DNA from: Nocardia tengchongensis
GTDB lineage: Bacteria > Actinomycetota > Actinomycetes > Mycobacteriales > Mycobacteriaceae
NCBI RefSeq assembly: GCF_018362975.1
Contig: NZ_CP074371.1
Location: 6,882,001 to 6,946,000 of the forward strand
DNA: 64,000 bases
Reading direction: 5' to 3'
Position 1 is the stretch's first letter. Each line of letters starts with the position of its first letter. Under the pieces are notes generated by a model, which made no database searches, was not told the DNA's origin, and was given only the letters and a program-made list of their open reading frames with translations. Made by a program: the position numbers and the translations under genes. Shown one piece after another: positions 36,575-44,222 of this stretch.

Positions 36575-37759
36575 ATGTCCTCCGCGTTGACGACATCCAC
36601 GGCGGTCACCAACACCACCGCCGAACCGGCCATCGTGTTCGACCGGGTCGGGGTCACCTACGGCCGCGGCCGCAAATCGACTGTCGCACTGGCCGATTTC
36701 AACCTGCGCGTCGCCGCGGGGGAAACGGTCGCGCTGCTCGGGCCCAGCGGTTCCGGCAAGTCCACCGCGCTCAAGGCGCTGGCCGGATTCATCCGGCCGA
36801 CCTCGGGCGCGGTGCGACTGGCCGGCCGCGACGTCACCGACCTGTCCCCCGCCAAACGCGGAATCGGGGTGGTGGTGCAGTCCTACGCGCTGTTCCCGCA
36901 CATGCGGGTGCGCGACAATGTGGCCTTCGGGCTGAAGGCTCATCGGGTGGCGCGCAACGAGATCGGGGGGCGCGTCACCGAAGCCCTCGAGATGGTCGGC
37001 ATGGGCGGATACGCCGAACGACTGCCGCGCGAGCTGTCCGGCGGACAGCAGCAGCGGGTCGCGATCGCGCGGGCGCTGGCCATCCGGCCCAAGGTGCTGC
37101 TGCTCGACGAGCCGCTCGCCGCCCTCGACGCGCAGCTGCGCCAGAACATGCTGGGCGAACTCCAGCAGCTGCGAAAAGCCTTGCCGGACACGGCGATGCT
37201 CTACGTCACCCACGACCAGTCCGAGGCGCTGGCCCTGGCCGACCGCATCGCGGTGATGCGCGATGCCCGGCTGGTCGACATCGACACCGCCCACAACCTG
37301 TGGCAGCGGCCCGCGACCGAGTTCACCGCCTCCTTCCTCGGCGGCGCGAATCTGCTCCCCTGCCAGGTCAAACACGTCTCCGGCACGGCCGCCCTGGTCA
37401 CCGCCGGCGACCACACCCTGCGCGCCGACGCGCCCGCCCCCGGCATCGGCCGCCCCGACTGGGTCCCGAACGCCGAAGCCCAGCTCTGCGTCCGCCCCCA
37501 CACCGTCCGCATCGTCCCGCTCACCGAACGAGACGCCCTGCGCGCCACCGTGATCACCAGCGTCTGGAAGGGCGCCTCCACCCGCCTGCACCTCGACGTC
37601 ACCGGCCTCCCCGCCGAACTCACCGCCGACGTCCTCGGCCACACCGACATCACCCCCGGCGACCAGGTCGGCGTCCGCTTCGCCGACCCGGCCGGCGTCC
37701 TCATCCCCCCGGGCATCGGCACCGCCGCAGCCGCCGAGTCACCCGAGGTGCGGGCATGA
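36575..37759 (+). CDS. phnT: 2-Aminoethylphosphonate ABC transporter, ATPase
   Basis: 394 residues. Walker A G-P-S-G-S-G-K-S-T, the Q-loop V-V-Q-S-Y-A-L-F-P-H, signature L-S-G-G-Q-Q-Q-R and Walker B L-L-L-D-E-P-L-A-A-L-D are intact. The C-terminal ~130 residues form a TOBE-like regulatory domain (V-R-P-H-T-V-R-I-V-P). It powers uptake with PhnU and PhnV. The ATG is 22 bases after phnS, preceded by CAGGAG at 36560-36565. The stop overlaps the next small ORF as ATGA. Confidence 0.88.
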   Translation: MSSALTTSTAVTNTTAEPAIVFDRVGVTYGRGRKSTVALADFNLRVAAGETVALLGPSGSGKSTALKALAGFIRPTSGAVRLAGRDVTDLSPAKRGIGVVVQSYALFPHMRVRDNVAFGLKAHRVARNEIGGRVTEALEMVGMGGYAERLPRELSGGQQQRVAIARALAIRPKVLLLDEPLAALDAQLRQNMLGELQQLRKALPDTAMLYVTHDQSEALALADRIAVMRDARLVDIDTAHNLWQRPATEFTASFLGGANLLPCQVKHVSGTAALVTAGDHTLRADAPAPGIGRPDWVPNAEAQLCVRPHTVRIVPLTERDALRATVITSVWKGASTRLHLDVTGLPAELTADVLGHTDITPGDQVGVRFADPAGVLIPPGIGTAAAAESPEVRA

Positions 37760-37932
37760 CCGCCACCCCGCTCCCCTGCCGCACACCCGGCGAATTCGCC
37801 GACACCGCAGTCGCATCCACGCGGTTGAGCAGGGAACGCCGAGTCTCCGTCCGGCGGCGCACGATGGCCACCGACGTGTGGTCGGAGCTCTTCGCCGGTG
37901 TGGCGGCGGCCCGTGACCGGAGGGCGTCATGA
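37756..37932 (+). CDS. 58-residue small protein coupled between phnT and phnU
   Basis: An ATG at 37756 overlaps the phnT stop (ATGA), and its own TGA at 37930-37932 overlaps the phnU ATG (ATGA). It encodes a hydrophilic peptide with an Arg-rich centre (R-R-V-S-V-R-R-R) and a short hydrophobic-charged end (V-W-S-E-L-F-A-G-V-A-A-A-R). Two 4-base overlaps in a transport operon are unlikely by chance and suggest coupled translation. It could be a transporter accessory peptide, or a spacer read only to carry ribosomes to phnU. No family recognised. Confidence 0.55.
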   Translation: MTATPLPCRTPGEFADTAVASTRLSRERRVSVRRRTMATDVWSELFAGVAAARDRRAS

Positions 37933-38822
37933 CAGCACTGCTCGAAACTCCTTCCGCGGCTGAAGCTCCCGAAGAGCGCCCGACGGGCCGGTCGTGGCGG
38001 CCGGTGGTGTGGGCGCTGCCGCCGGTGCTGGTGGTGGTGTTGATCGCGGTGTATCCGATCGTGCGGGTGCTGCTGGAGTCGACGAAGACCAAGTCCGGGC
38101 GAGGGGTCGGGACTTGGGCGGGGGTGCTGGCGGAGGAGTCGTTTCGGAATGCGTTGTGGCGCACTGTCACTATCGCGGTGAGTTCCACCGTCGGGTGTGT
38201 GGTGCTCGGGACGTTTCTGGCGATCGTGCTGGCGTTCGTGCCGTTTCCGGGGGCGCAGCTGGTGGGGCGGCTCATCGACTCGGTGCTGACGTTGCCGTCG
38301 TTCCTGGTGACACTGGCTTTCACGTTCCTGTACGGGACGGCGGGGGCGGTGAACGCGTTGATCCATCAGATCACCGGGGGGACAAGGCCGGTGCTGGACT
38401 TTCTGAGCACGCCGTGGGGTGTGATCCTGGCCGAGGTCACCTTCTTCACGCCGTTCGTGGTGCGGCCGATGCTGGCGGCGTTCGCGCAATTGCCCAGGGA
38501 GCAGCTGGATGTGGCGTCCAGCCTCGGGGCCTCGCCGTGGCGGGTGCTGCGGCAGGTGGTGCTGCCCGAGGCGTGGCCGGCGCTGGCCGCGGGTGGCAGC
38601 CTGGTGTTGCTGCTGACGCTCAACGAGTTCGGGATCGTGCTGTTCACCGGCGCCAAGGGGGTGATCACGCTGCCCGCGCTGATCTACACGCGCGGCATCG
38701 TCACCTTCGATCTGCCGGGGGCCGCGGTGCTGGCCTCGGTGCAGGTGCTGCTGTCGCTGAGCCTGTACCTCGGATACCGACTGCTGTTCGCGCGCCTCAC
38801 CGGCGCGCGCAAGGAGAGCTGA
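37929..38822 (+). CDS. phnU: 2-Aminoethylphosphonate ABC transporter, permease
   Basis: 297 residues with about six membrane segments (about 28-48, 80-103, 113-136, 160-180, 215-235 and 260-285). The EAA-loop region V-A-S-S-L-G-A-S-P-W-R-V-L-R-Q-V-V-L-P-E is where PhnT docks. A charged N-terminal tail precedes TM1. It forms the channel with PhnV. The base composition in the first third (many GTG/GGG runs) differs from the preceding phnT tail. Confidence 0.87.
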   Translation: MTALLETPSAAEAPEERPTGRSWRPVVWALPPVLVVVLIAVYPIVRVLLESTKTKSGRGVGTWAGVLAEESFRNALWRTVTIAVSSTVGCVVLGTFLAIVLAFVPFPGAQLVGRLIDSVLTLPSFLVTLAFTFLYGTAGAVNALIHQITGGTRPVLDFLSTPWGVILAEVTFFTPFVVRPMLAAFAQLPREQLDVASSLGASPWRVLRQVVLPEAWPALAAGGSLVLLLTLNEFGIVLFTGAKGVITLPALIYTRGIVTFDLPGAAVLASVQVLLSLSLYLGYRLLFARLTGARKES

Positions 38823-38825
38823 ACC

Positions 38826-39623
38826 ATGCTGGTGTGGACGCGCCGCGGGCGGGCCGTGGTGCTCGCGGTCTTCGGGATCGTCGTCGCCGTGGTGTTCGTC
38901 GCGCCCATCGCGACCGTGGTGGCCGCGGCGCTGGCCGGACACTGGACCGGGCCGCTGCCCTCGGATCTCGGATTCGCCAACTTCGATCGGGCGCTGTCGG
39001 GGGAAGCGGCCGCGAGCCTGTCGGTGAGCCTGCAGACCGCGCTGCTGGCGGGACTGTTCTCGCTGATCCTCGGCACCTGGGCGGCCCTGGCCTCGGCGGC
39101 GGCCCCGGCGTGGCTGAGGCGGGTCACCGACGCGGTGTTCCACCTGCCGGTCGCGGTGCCGTCGGTGGCGATCGGGCTCGGGGTGCTGATCACCTTCAAC
39201 GAGCGGCCGCTGCTGCTGGGCGGCACCAAATGGATCGTGATCCTGGCGCACACGGTGCTGGTGCTGGCGTACGCGTTCAGCGGCGTCTCCGCGGCACTGG
39301 ACCGGCTCGACCCCGGCTACCGGCAGGCCGCCGAATCCCTCGGCGCGGGACCGGTACTGGTGCTGCGGCGGATCACGCTGCCGCTGCTGCTGCCCGCGCT
39401 GGGGGCCGCGGCCGGACTGGCCATCGCGCTGTCCATGGGTGAGCTCGGGGCGACCATCATGGTGTACCCGGCCACCTGGAAGACCCTCCCGGTGACCATC
39501 TTCGCCACCACCGACCGCGGCGCGGTGTTCGATGCCGCCGCCAGCACCACCCTGCTCGTGCTCGTCACCCTCATCGCCCTGGTCATCCTGGGCCGCTTGA
39601 AAGGACGTGCGGCACTCCGCTGA
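38826..39623 (+). CDS. phnV: 2-Aminoethylphosphonate ABC transporter, permease
   Basis: 265 residues, six membrane segments, and the EAA loop A-A-E-S-L-G-A-G-P-V-L-V-L-R-R-I-T-L-P-L. It starts 3 bases after phnU and is the last gene of the operon; a 13-bp terminator hairpin follows 17 bases later. Confidence 0.87.
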   Translation: MLVWTRRGRAVVLAVFGIVVAVVFVAPIATVVAAALAGHWTGPLPSDLGFANFDRALSGEAAASLSVSLQTALLAGLFSLILGTWAALASAAAPAWLRRVTDAVFHLPVAVPSVAIGLGVLITFNERPLLLGGTKWIVILAHTVLVLAYAFSGVSAALDRLDPGYRQAAESLGAGPVLVLRRITLPLLLPALGAAAGLAIALSMGELGATIMVYPATWKTLPVTIFATTDRGAVFDAAASTTLLVLVTLIALVILGRLKGRAALR

Positions 39624-39640
39624 AGCGGGGCGGCCGCACC

Positions 39641-39679
39641 ACACCGCTGACCAGGTCATGAGGGGATGGTCAGCGGTGT
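39641..39679 (+). terminator. Terminator hairpin after phnV
   Basis: ACACCGCTGACCA at 39641-39653 pairs perfectly with 39667-39679 across a 13-base loop. It closes the phosphonate operon. The downstream CTTG is not a strong T tract. Confidence 0.6.
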
Positions 39680-39759
39680 CTTGCGTCGAGGCCCGGGCGT
39701 GGCGGACAGTGGACCGGTAAACTCGCGTCGAAGTCATTGATCGGGCGGGGGATTGTTCG

Positions 39760-41406
39760 ATGGTGGTCGTCACTGGTCTGTCCGGCGAGTCCTACGACGT
39801 CGACGGCGAACCCTTCTATGCCGCGGGCAGCCGTTCCGTGCAATACCTCTGCCGGGATCCGCGCGGGCAGCAGCGGCTCTACAAGCTCTACCGCACCCCC
39901 GTCACCGCACCCGACGCGATCGAATGGGCCAGGCAGGCCATGCTTTTCGGCCGGCAGACCATGGCCGCCGCCGACGCCGCGGGCGGCTCCACGGGGGCCG
40001 CCGCCGAGGCGGTGAACTGGCCGATCGACCTCATCCAGCACGACTCGAGCCTGATCGGCACGGTGCTGCCACTGATCCCCGTCGACTATCTGCAACCCGA
40101 CGGGCGGCCACGCACCCTGGATCAGCTGTGGGCCGCACCCGGGCAGACCGCCCCGTATTTCCGTGCGGGAGTGGCCATTCGGCTGTCCGACATCATCCGG
40201 GCACTCGAGGACCGGCAGCTCGTGCACGGAGACCTCACGCCCAAGAACGTGCTGTGGCAGGCGGCCGCGCCACTGGCCTACGTCATCGACACCGCCGGGC
40301 TGGCCCCCGCCGACCGGGTCCGCGACCGGTACAGGGATCGGTACGACCTGGCGACGCTGGTGTACCGGACGCTGCTCCCCGACACCGCGGGCCCGCCCGG
40401 CGTGCCCTGGGAAGCCGGCGTAGCGCCCGCTTCCCTGGATCCGCGGGTGCGGGCGCTGTTCGATCGGGCCTTCGGCAATGGCGGATTCGGGCCGGACGCA
40501 CGGCCTTCCGCGGCGGAGTGGGGCGACGTCCTGCGGGTGGTCTACGGCGCGGCGAGCGGACCCGCTGTGCCGACAGTGGGTTTCGCGCCACCGGCCACCC
40601 CCGCCGCACCGGCCGGATGGTCCGGTCCGCAGCCGCTGGTGTCGTATCAGCCCGCACCACAACCTGATTCGTCCAACACCGCATTGAAGGTGATCCTCGG
40701 CGTCCTACTGGTGGTGCTGGTGATCGCCATCGGAGTCGGCGTCGTCGTGCTCTCCGGCAAGAGTGACAGCAAGAACAAGGCCTCCGGAACCACGACGACC
40801 ACCACCACGGCGACGACCACCACCACCGCCCCGCCCACCTCGACCACGGTGGCGTTCGACAAGTCGACGCTCAACCAGCAGGCCACCGACAAGACCCCGT
40901 TCACCGCGGACGCGATGCTCCCGCAAAGCTTCACCGACAGCAAGGGCGTCGTGTTCACCCGCCGCTCCACCGGTGTGAAGGACTGCGTCGCCGCCAACAT
41001 GTCCCAGAACGTGAAGACGGCGCTGCAGAACAACAAGTGCCAGCAGATGGTGACCGGCACCTACATCGACCAGTCGGACAAGATCCTGACCTCCCTGGAA
41101 GTCTTCGCCTTCCCCTCCAACACCGAGGCCGAAGCCATCTACAACGGTCTCAAAGGCCAGAATCAGACCTGGGACGTCTGGTGCCCCACCCAGGGCGTGG
41201 GAGCCAGTGTCTGCCAGTCCAACCTCGATACCCTGTGGGCCGCCACCTATTCCAGCTGGGGCCGTCAGCAGTACCGCTACCTCTACGAGGCGTACTCGCT
41301 CTACATCAGCCTCGCGGTGGACACCTCGCTGGCCCCCAACCTCGACGCCCCCTCCCGCACCCTGCTGCAACTGGTGGGACCGGACAACTACTGGAAACCC
41401 CGCTGA
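39760..41406 (+). CDS. Membrane-anchored kinase-like protein with an extracytoplasmic domain
   Basis: 548 residues. Residues ~1-270 are a kinase fold in which the catalytic loop reads H-G-D-L-T-P-K-N (Asp158) and the metal loop V-I-D-T-A-G (Asp177), so both catalytic Asp residues are kept although H-R-D and D-F-G are altered. A Pro-rich stretch leads to one transmembrane helix at ~306-330. Outside lies a Thr-rich linker and a ~190-residue domain with four cysteines that could form two disulfides. The topology is that of actinobacterial Ser/Thr kinase sensors. ATG start with a GCGGGGG site. Target and ligand unknown. Confidence 0.8.
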   Translation: MVVVTGLSGESYDVDGEPFYAAGSRSVQYLCRDPRGQQRLYKLYRTPVTAPDAIEWARQAMLFGRQTMAAADAAGGSTGAAAEAVNWPIDLIQHDSSLIGTVLPLIPVDYLQPDGRPRTLDQLWAAPGQTAPYFRAGVAIRLSDIIRALEDRQLVHGDLTPKNVLWQAAAPLAYVIDTAGLAPADRVRDRYRDRYDLATLVYRTLLPDTAGPPGVPWEAGVAPASLDPRVRALFDRAFGNGGFGPDARPSAAEWGDVLRVVYGAASGPAVPTVGFAPPATPAAPAGWSGPQPLVSYQPAPQPDSSNTALKVILGVLLVVLVIAIGVGVVVLSGKSDSKNKASGTTTTTTTATTTTTAPPTSTTVAFDKSTLNQQATDKTPFTADAMLPQSFTDSKGVVFTRRSTGVKDCVAANMSQNVKTALQNNKCQQMVTGTYIDQSDKILTSLEVFAFPSNTEAEAIYNGLKGQNQTWDVWCPTQGVGASVCQSNLDTLWAATYSSWGRQQYRYLYEAYSLYISLAVDTSLAPNLDAPSRTLLQLVGPDNYWKPR

Positions 41407-41439
41407 GCCAACCCCTTTCGGGGTGACGCGAGCGGGGTT
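41396..41439. terminator. Nested bidirectional terminator
   Basis: AACCCCGCT at 41396-41404 pairs with AGCGGGGTT at 41431-41439, enclosing a smaller ACCCC-TTTC-GGGGT stem at 41411-41424. It sits between two convergent genes and reads as a stem in both directions. Confidence 0.6.
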
Positions 41440-41801
41440 CAGAGGTGCGCGGCGGCCACCAGGACCGCACGCGAGGTCGCGTCGTCGCTGGTCTGGATGA
41501 GTCCGGCGGCCAGCAGGTAGGCGGCGGCCATGTCGAGGGCGGAACGCTGGAGGGTGGTGAGCGCCGCGGTGAGGTCGCGGCCCTTACGCTCGAAGCCCGC
41601 GCGGAGTTGGTGTGCGGAGTCGAAATCGCCGAAGCCGGTGAGGGTTCGGGCACGGTGGCTGCGCGCGATTTGCGGGTCCAGTGCGGCTGCGAATCGCAGG
41701 AAGGTTGCGGCGCAGGTGCGCGCGGTGGCGACGTCCAGGCGGAAGGCGCCGGCGGCGGCCTGGCGGTAGAGATCGGTGGCGGTGCCCTCGCCCGGGTTCA
41801 T
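41439..41801 (-). CDS. Small helical protein, unknown
   Basis: 120 residues, almost wholly alpha-helical, from ATG 41801 with a strong AGGGGAGGGAG site. The pattern F-G-D-F-D-S-A-H-Q-L-R-A-G-F-E-R-K and the helix-loop-helix length recall WXG100/ESX-associated proteins, but there is no W-X-G and no C-terminal secretion motif, so that assignment is not made. It converges on the kinase-like gene. Function unknown. Confidence 0.7.
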   Translation of the reverse strand: MNPGEGTATDLYRQAAAGAFRLDVATARTCAATFLRFAAALDPQIARSHRARTLTGFGDFDSAHQLRAGFERKGRDLTAALTTLQRSALDMAAAYLLAAGLIQTSDDATSRAVLVAAAHL

Positions 41802-42124
41802 GACGAACTCCCTCCCCTTATTATTGTGAAACGCCGTATTACATCCGCGGTGTTGTGAATCGGCGGTCGTGTGAACGAAATACGACGCGAATTAAACACC
41901 GGGCGGTTGGTTCTAGGCGCCCCGTCAATGAATTCAGGGCGAGCGTGCCGCGCCAGTCGACCACGCGGCACGCCGGGCGGGGCGCCCCGTTGCGCCCGCC
42001 GTCTCGGCGGGCGACGTCTTACGGTTCGAGCGAGCTATTGGTCCGATAGCAGGACTCGGCTGACGTCACCACTGATGATCAACGATTCGGTGACAGGACA
42101 TCAATTGTGTCAATGCATTTGGAA
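41802..42124. other. 323-bp intergenic region with hairpins and repeats
   Basis: No gene is supportable. It contains GCGTGCCGCG at 41943-41952 with its perfect complement at 41964-41973 (11-base loop), a second stem GCCCGCC-GTCTC-GGCGGGC at 41994-42012, a 10-bp direct repeat GGCGCCCCGT at 41916 and 41981, and three TGTGAA elements (41826, 41855 and 41870) just upstream of the small helical gene. The hairpins could terminate the DUF4254 gene; the TGTGAA set could be a binding site. Confidence 0.55.
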
Positions 42125-42568
42125 TCATTGTTCTGGTAAACGGCGACGGCCACCGGCCACGTCGAATACGAGATCAGTGTAGCCGTCCACCAGTTCGGCC
42201 AGATGGTACCAGTGTTTATGGGTGTTATCACTGGAAGCGCCCTCGTGATCGATCACCTGATTGGCTTCGACCCAGCTCCGGGCCATGCGGTCCACGACCG
42301 CGCCCAGGCTCTCGGTGTGCATGGTGGCGCCGTTGCGGTGCTGTGGCAGTTCCTGTTCCACCCAATCGTTGATATCGTCAACGAGTTCGCCGCGGCGGCA
42401 ATCGATCTCGCTGACCATCATGGGATCCCTTACCTCGGCGCGCCGTTCGTGCAGTTCGGCTAGCGCGTGCGCCGACCGCAGCAATACTCGATCTTGAAAT
42501 CGCCTCCCCTGGAACGCACAGAGCAATTGCGGAGCCGTCGGCAGAACGCCGGCTATCGACATGGTCAT
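42125..42568 (-). CDS. DUF4254-domain protein
   Basis: 147 residues from ATG 42568 (or 42562), with a GGGAG site. The arrangement H-A-L-A-E-L-H-E-R-R, E-I-D-C-R-R-G-E-L-V-D-D-I-N-D-W-V and H-T-E-S-L-G-A-V-V-D-R-M-A matches DUF4254, a helical family of unknown role in actinobacteria. It is divergent from an XRE regulator, with a 20-bp palindrome between them. Confidence 0.75.
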   Translation of the reverse strand: MTMSIAGVLPTAPQLLCAFQGRRFQDRVLLRSAHALAELHERRAEVRDPMMVSEIDCRRGELVDDINDWVEQELPQHRNGATMHTESLGAVVDRMARSWVEANQVIDHEGASSDNTHKHWYHLAELVDGYTDLVFDVAGGRRRLPEQ

Positions 42569-42698
42569 CGCGACTCCCTATACGCACCCGACTGCATCAC
42601 TAATCGCACCAACATGATTGGTCTCCGGATTCAGCTATACCGGTCATCGGAACGGTTGTTCACGAATAGGCTAGCTGGATCATGCTCTTACAAATGCA

Positions 42699-42718
42699 AG
42701 AACGCAATACTGCGTTCT
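42699..42718. promoter_or_regulatory. Palindrome AGAACGCA-ATAC-TGCGTTCT
   Basis: A perfect 8-bp inverted repeat with a 4-bp spacer, 28 bp upstream of the XRE regulator ATG and 130 bp from the divergent DUF4254 start. It is the best candidate binding site of that regulator. Confidence 0.65.
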
Positions 42719-42746
42719 AGCAAGTGCGCCAAGCGAAAGGGTTGTC

Positions 42747-43610
42747 ATGGCAGGCAAGCGCACCGTGCTCACCGTCCGTTTGCGGAGGCTGGCCGCGATG
42801 CTCCACGAGATGCGGGAGAGCGCCCAGCTCAGCAAAGAAGTGGTCAGCGCCAAGACCGGCATCAACGTCACCACGCTGTACCGGATCGAGACCGCTCAGG
42901 CCCGGCCGCAGCGCCGCACCCTGACGGCCATGCTGGACCTCTACGGCATCGGCGAGCCGCAGCGTTCAGACGCCTTGCAGTTGCTGGTCGACGCGTTACG
43001 TCCCGGCATGGCAAGGTCTTTCGAGGATGCCGTGTCCGAGGTGTACGGCGCCTACATCAACTTCGAGGCCGAGGCGCTGTCCGCGCGCTTCTTCCAATCC
43101 ACCTTCGTCCCGGGCCTGCTGCAGACCGAGGCGTACGCCAGCGCGGTCTACCAGACCACCATGCCCAAGGTGTCGGATCAGGTTATCGAGCAACGGATCC
43201 GGGCGCGCCAGGAGCGCTCGAAGGTGCTCACCAAGGACAATCCGCTGGAGCTGTGGGTGGTGCTCGACGAGGCCGTCATCCGGCGCATGGTCGGCGGGCC
43301 GGAGGTGATGAACCAACAGTTCAGTCAGCTGCTCGACCACACCAACAAGCGGAACGTGATCCTGCAGATCCTGCCCTTCGACGCCGGCGCGCACCCGGGC
43401 ATGCTGGGCTCCTTCACCCTGCTCGACTTCCCCGACCCCGCCGACCCCGAACTGGTCTACGTGGAGGGTATCGCCAGCGACGAGTTGATCGAGGGCCATT
43501 CCGAGGTCCGCCGCTACGGGGTGATGTTCGACCAGCTCCGGGCCATGGCGCTGAGCCCGCGCGACTCGATCGCCATGATCTCGGAGACCATGGCCACCCT
43601 GGGCGGCTGA
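42747..43610 (+). CDS. XRE-type regulator with DUF5753 domain
   Basis: 287 residues from ATG 42747. Residues ~10-75 are a helix-turn-helix (L-S-K-E-V-V-S-A-K-T-G-I-N-V-T-T-L-Y-R-I-E) and ~95-280 the DUF5753 domain (F-V-P-G-L-L-Q-T-E-A-Y-A). Such proteins are abundant in Nocardia and Streptomyces and often regulate secondary metabolism or morphological genes. It is the first gene of the NRPS block in the same orientation, so it is a candidate cluster regulator. A weak CCCACCC-CA-GGGTGGG stem follows at 43618-43633. Confidence 0.88.
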   Translation: MAGKRTVLTVRLRRLAAMLHEMRESAQLSKEVVSAKTGINVTTLYRIETAQARPQRRTLTAMLDLYGIGEPQRSDALQLLVDALRPGMARSFEDAVSEVYGAYINFEAEALSARFFQSTFVPGLLQTEAYASAVYQTTMPKVSDQVIEQRIRARQERSKVLTKDNPLELWVVLDEAVIRRMVGGPEVMNQQFSQLLDHTNKRNVILQILPFDAGAHPGMLGSFTLLDFPDPADPELVYVEGIASDELIEGHSEVRRYGVMFDQLRAMALSPRDSIAMISETMATLGG

Positions 43611-43757
43611 TCTTCCACCCACCCCAGGGTGGGACAACGTGCACCCTCGGAGCGGATTCCAGCAGCACTGTGGTCGCTACCGGCGGAGGCCTGCGGGGGC
43701 GAGAGTGGATACATACCGAACGCCACCCCAAGCGCCCCCTCCGAGAGGATGATGTTC

Positions 43758-44180
43758 ATGTGCACGACGGTCGAATCGCCCACCGTTGCCGAATCGCCCC
43801 AGGCCATCGCGGTGACCGATGCCGACTGCGAACTGAACCCCACCGAGCTGGATCGCTGGAGCAATCGGGTGGCGCGCATGCTGCTGCGGCTCGGAGCCCA
43901 CCCCGGGGCCCGGATCGTGATCGCGGAGACCCCTCGACTGGAGGCCATGGTCTCCCGTCTGGCCATTGAAAAGACCGGCGCGATGCCGGTGCCGCTCACC
44001 ACCGAAACCACCGTGGCCCGTGCCGATTTCGGCATCACCACCAAGGCCGGACGGGAGCTGGTCACCGACCCGAGCCGCTGGCTGGTGCTCGATGATCGAG
44101 ACACGCTGGTGCAGTACCTCACCGGCTCGGATGCCCCGCTCAGCGAGGCCGAACTGAACCTGGCGCGGAAGGCCTCCTGA
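43758..44180 (+). CDS. Free-standing truncated adenylation-domain N-lobe
   Basis: 140 residues from ATG 43758 (ATGs at 43749 and 43752 are alternatives; AGAGG lies at 43744-43748, which fits 43758 best). The sequence follows the start of an NRPS adenylation domain: E-L-D-R-W-S-N-R-V-A-R for motif A1 and E-K-T-G-A-M-P-V-P-L for A2, then R-W-L-V-L-D-D. It stops before the A3 P-loop and has no substrate pocket or AMP-binding residues. It cannot activate an amino acid. It precedes the NRPS by 42 bases and probably shares its mRNA. It may be a remnant of an ancestral module or an interaction partner of the NRPS. Confidence 0.75.
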   Translation: MCTTVESPTVAESPQAIAVTDADCELNPTELDRWSNRVARMLLRLGAHPGARIVIAETPRLEAMVSRLAIEKTGAMPVPLTTETTVARADFGITTKAGRELVTDPSRWLVLDDRDTLVQYLTGSDAPLSEAELNLARKAS

Positions 44181-44222
44181 CCTCTCCGCTGCCGCCGCAG
44201 TCCTGGAGAAGGTCTCAGCAGT

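Noticed and set aside
37701..39773. 690-codon minus-strand frame over the phosphonate permeases
   Set aside because: It is Gln/His/Arg-rich low-complexity sequence without domains, lying over intact phnU and phnV.
41439..41801. ESX/WXG100 identity for the small helical protein
   Set aside because: No W-X-G turn and no secretion motif; the length and helicity alone are insufficient.
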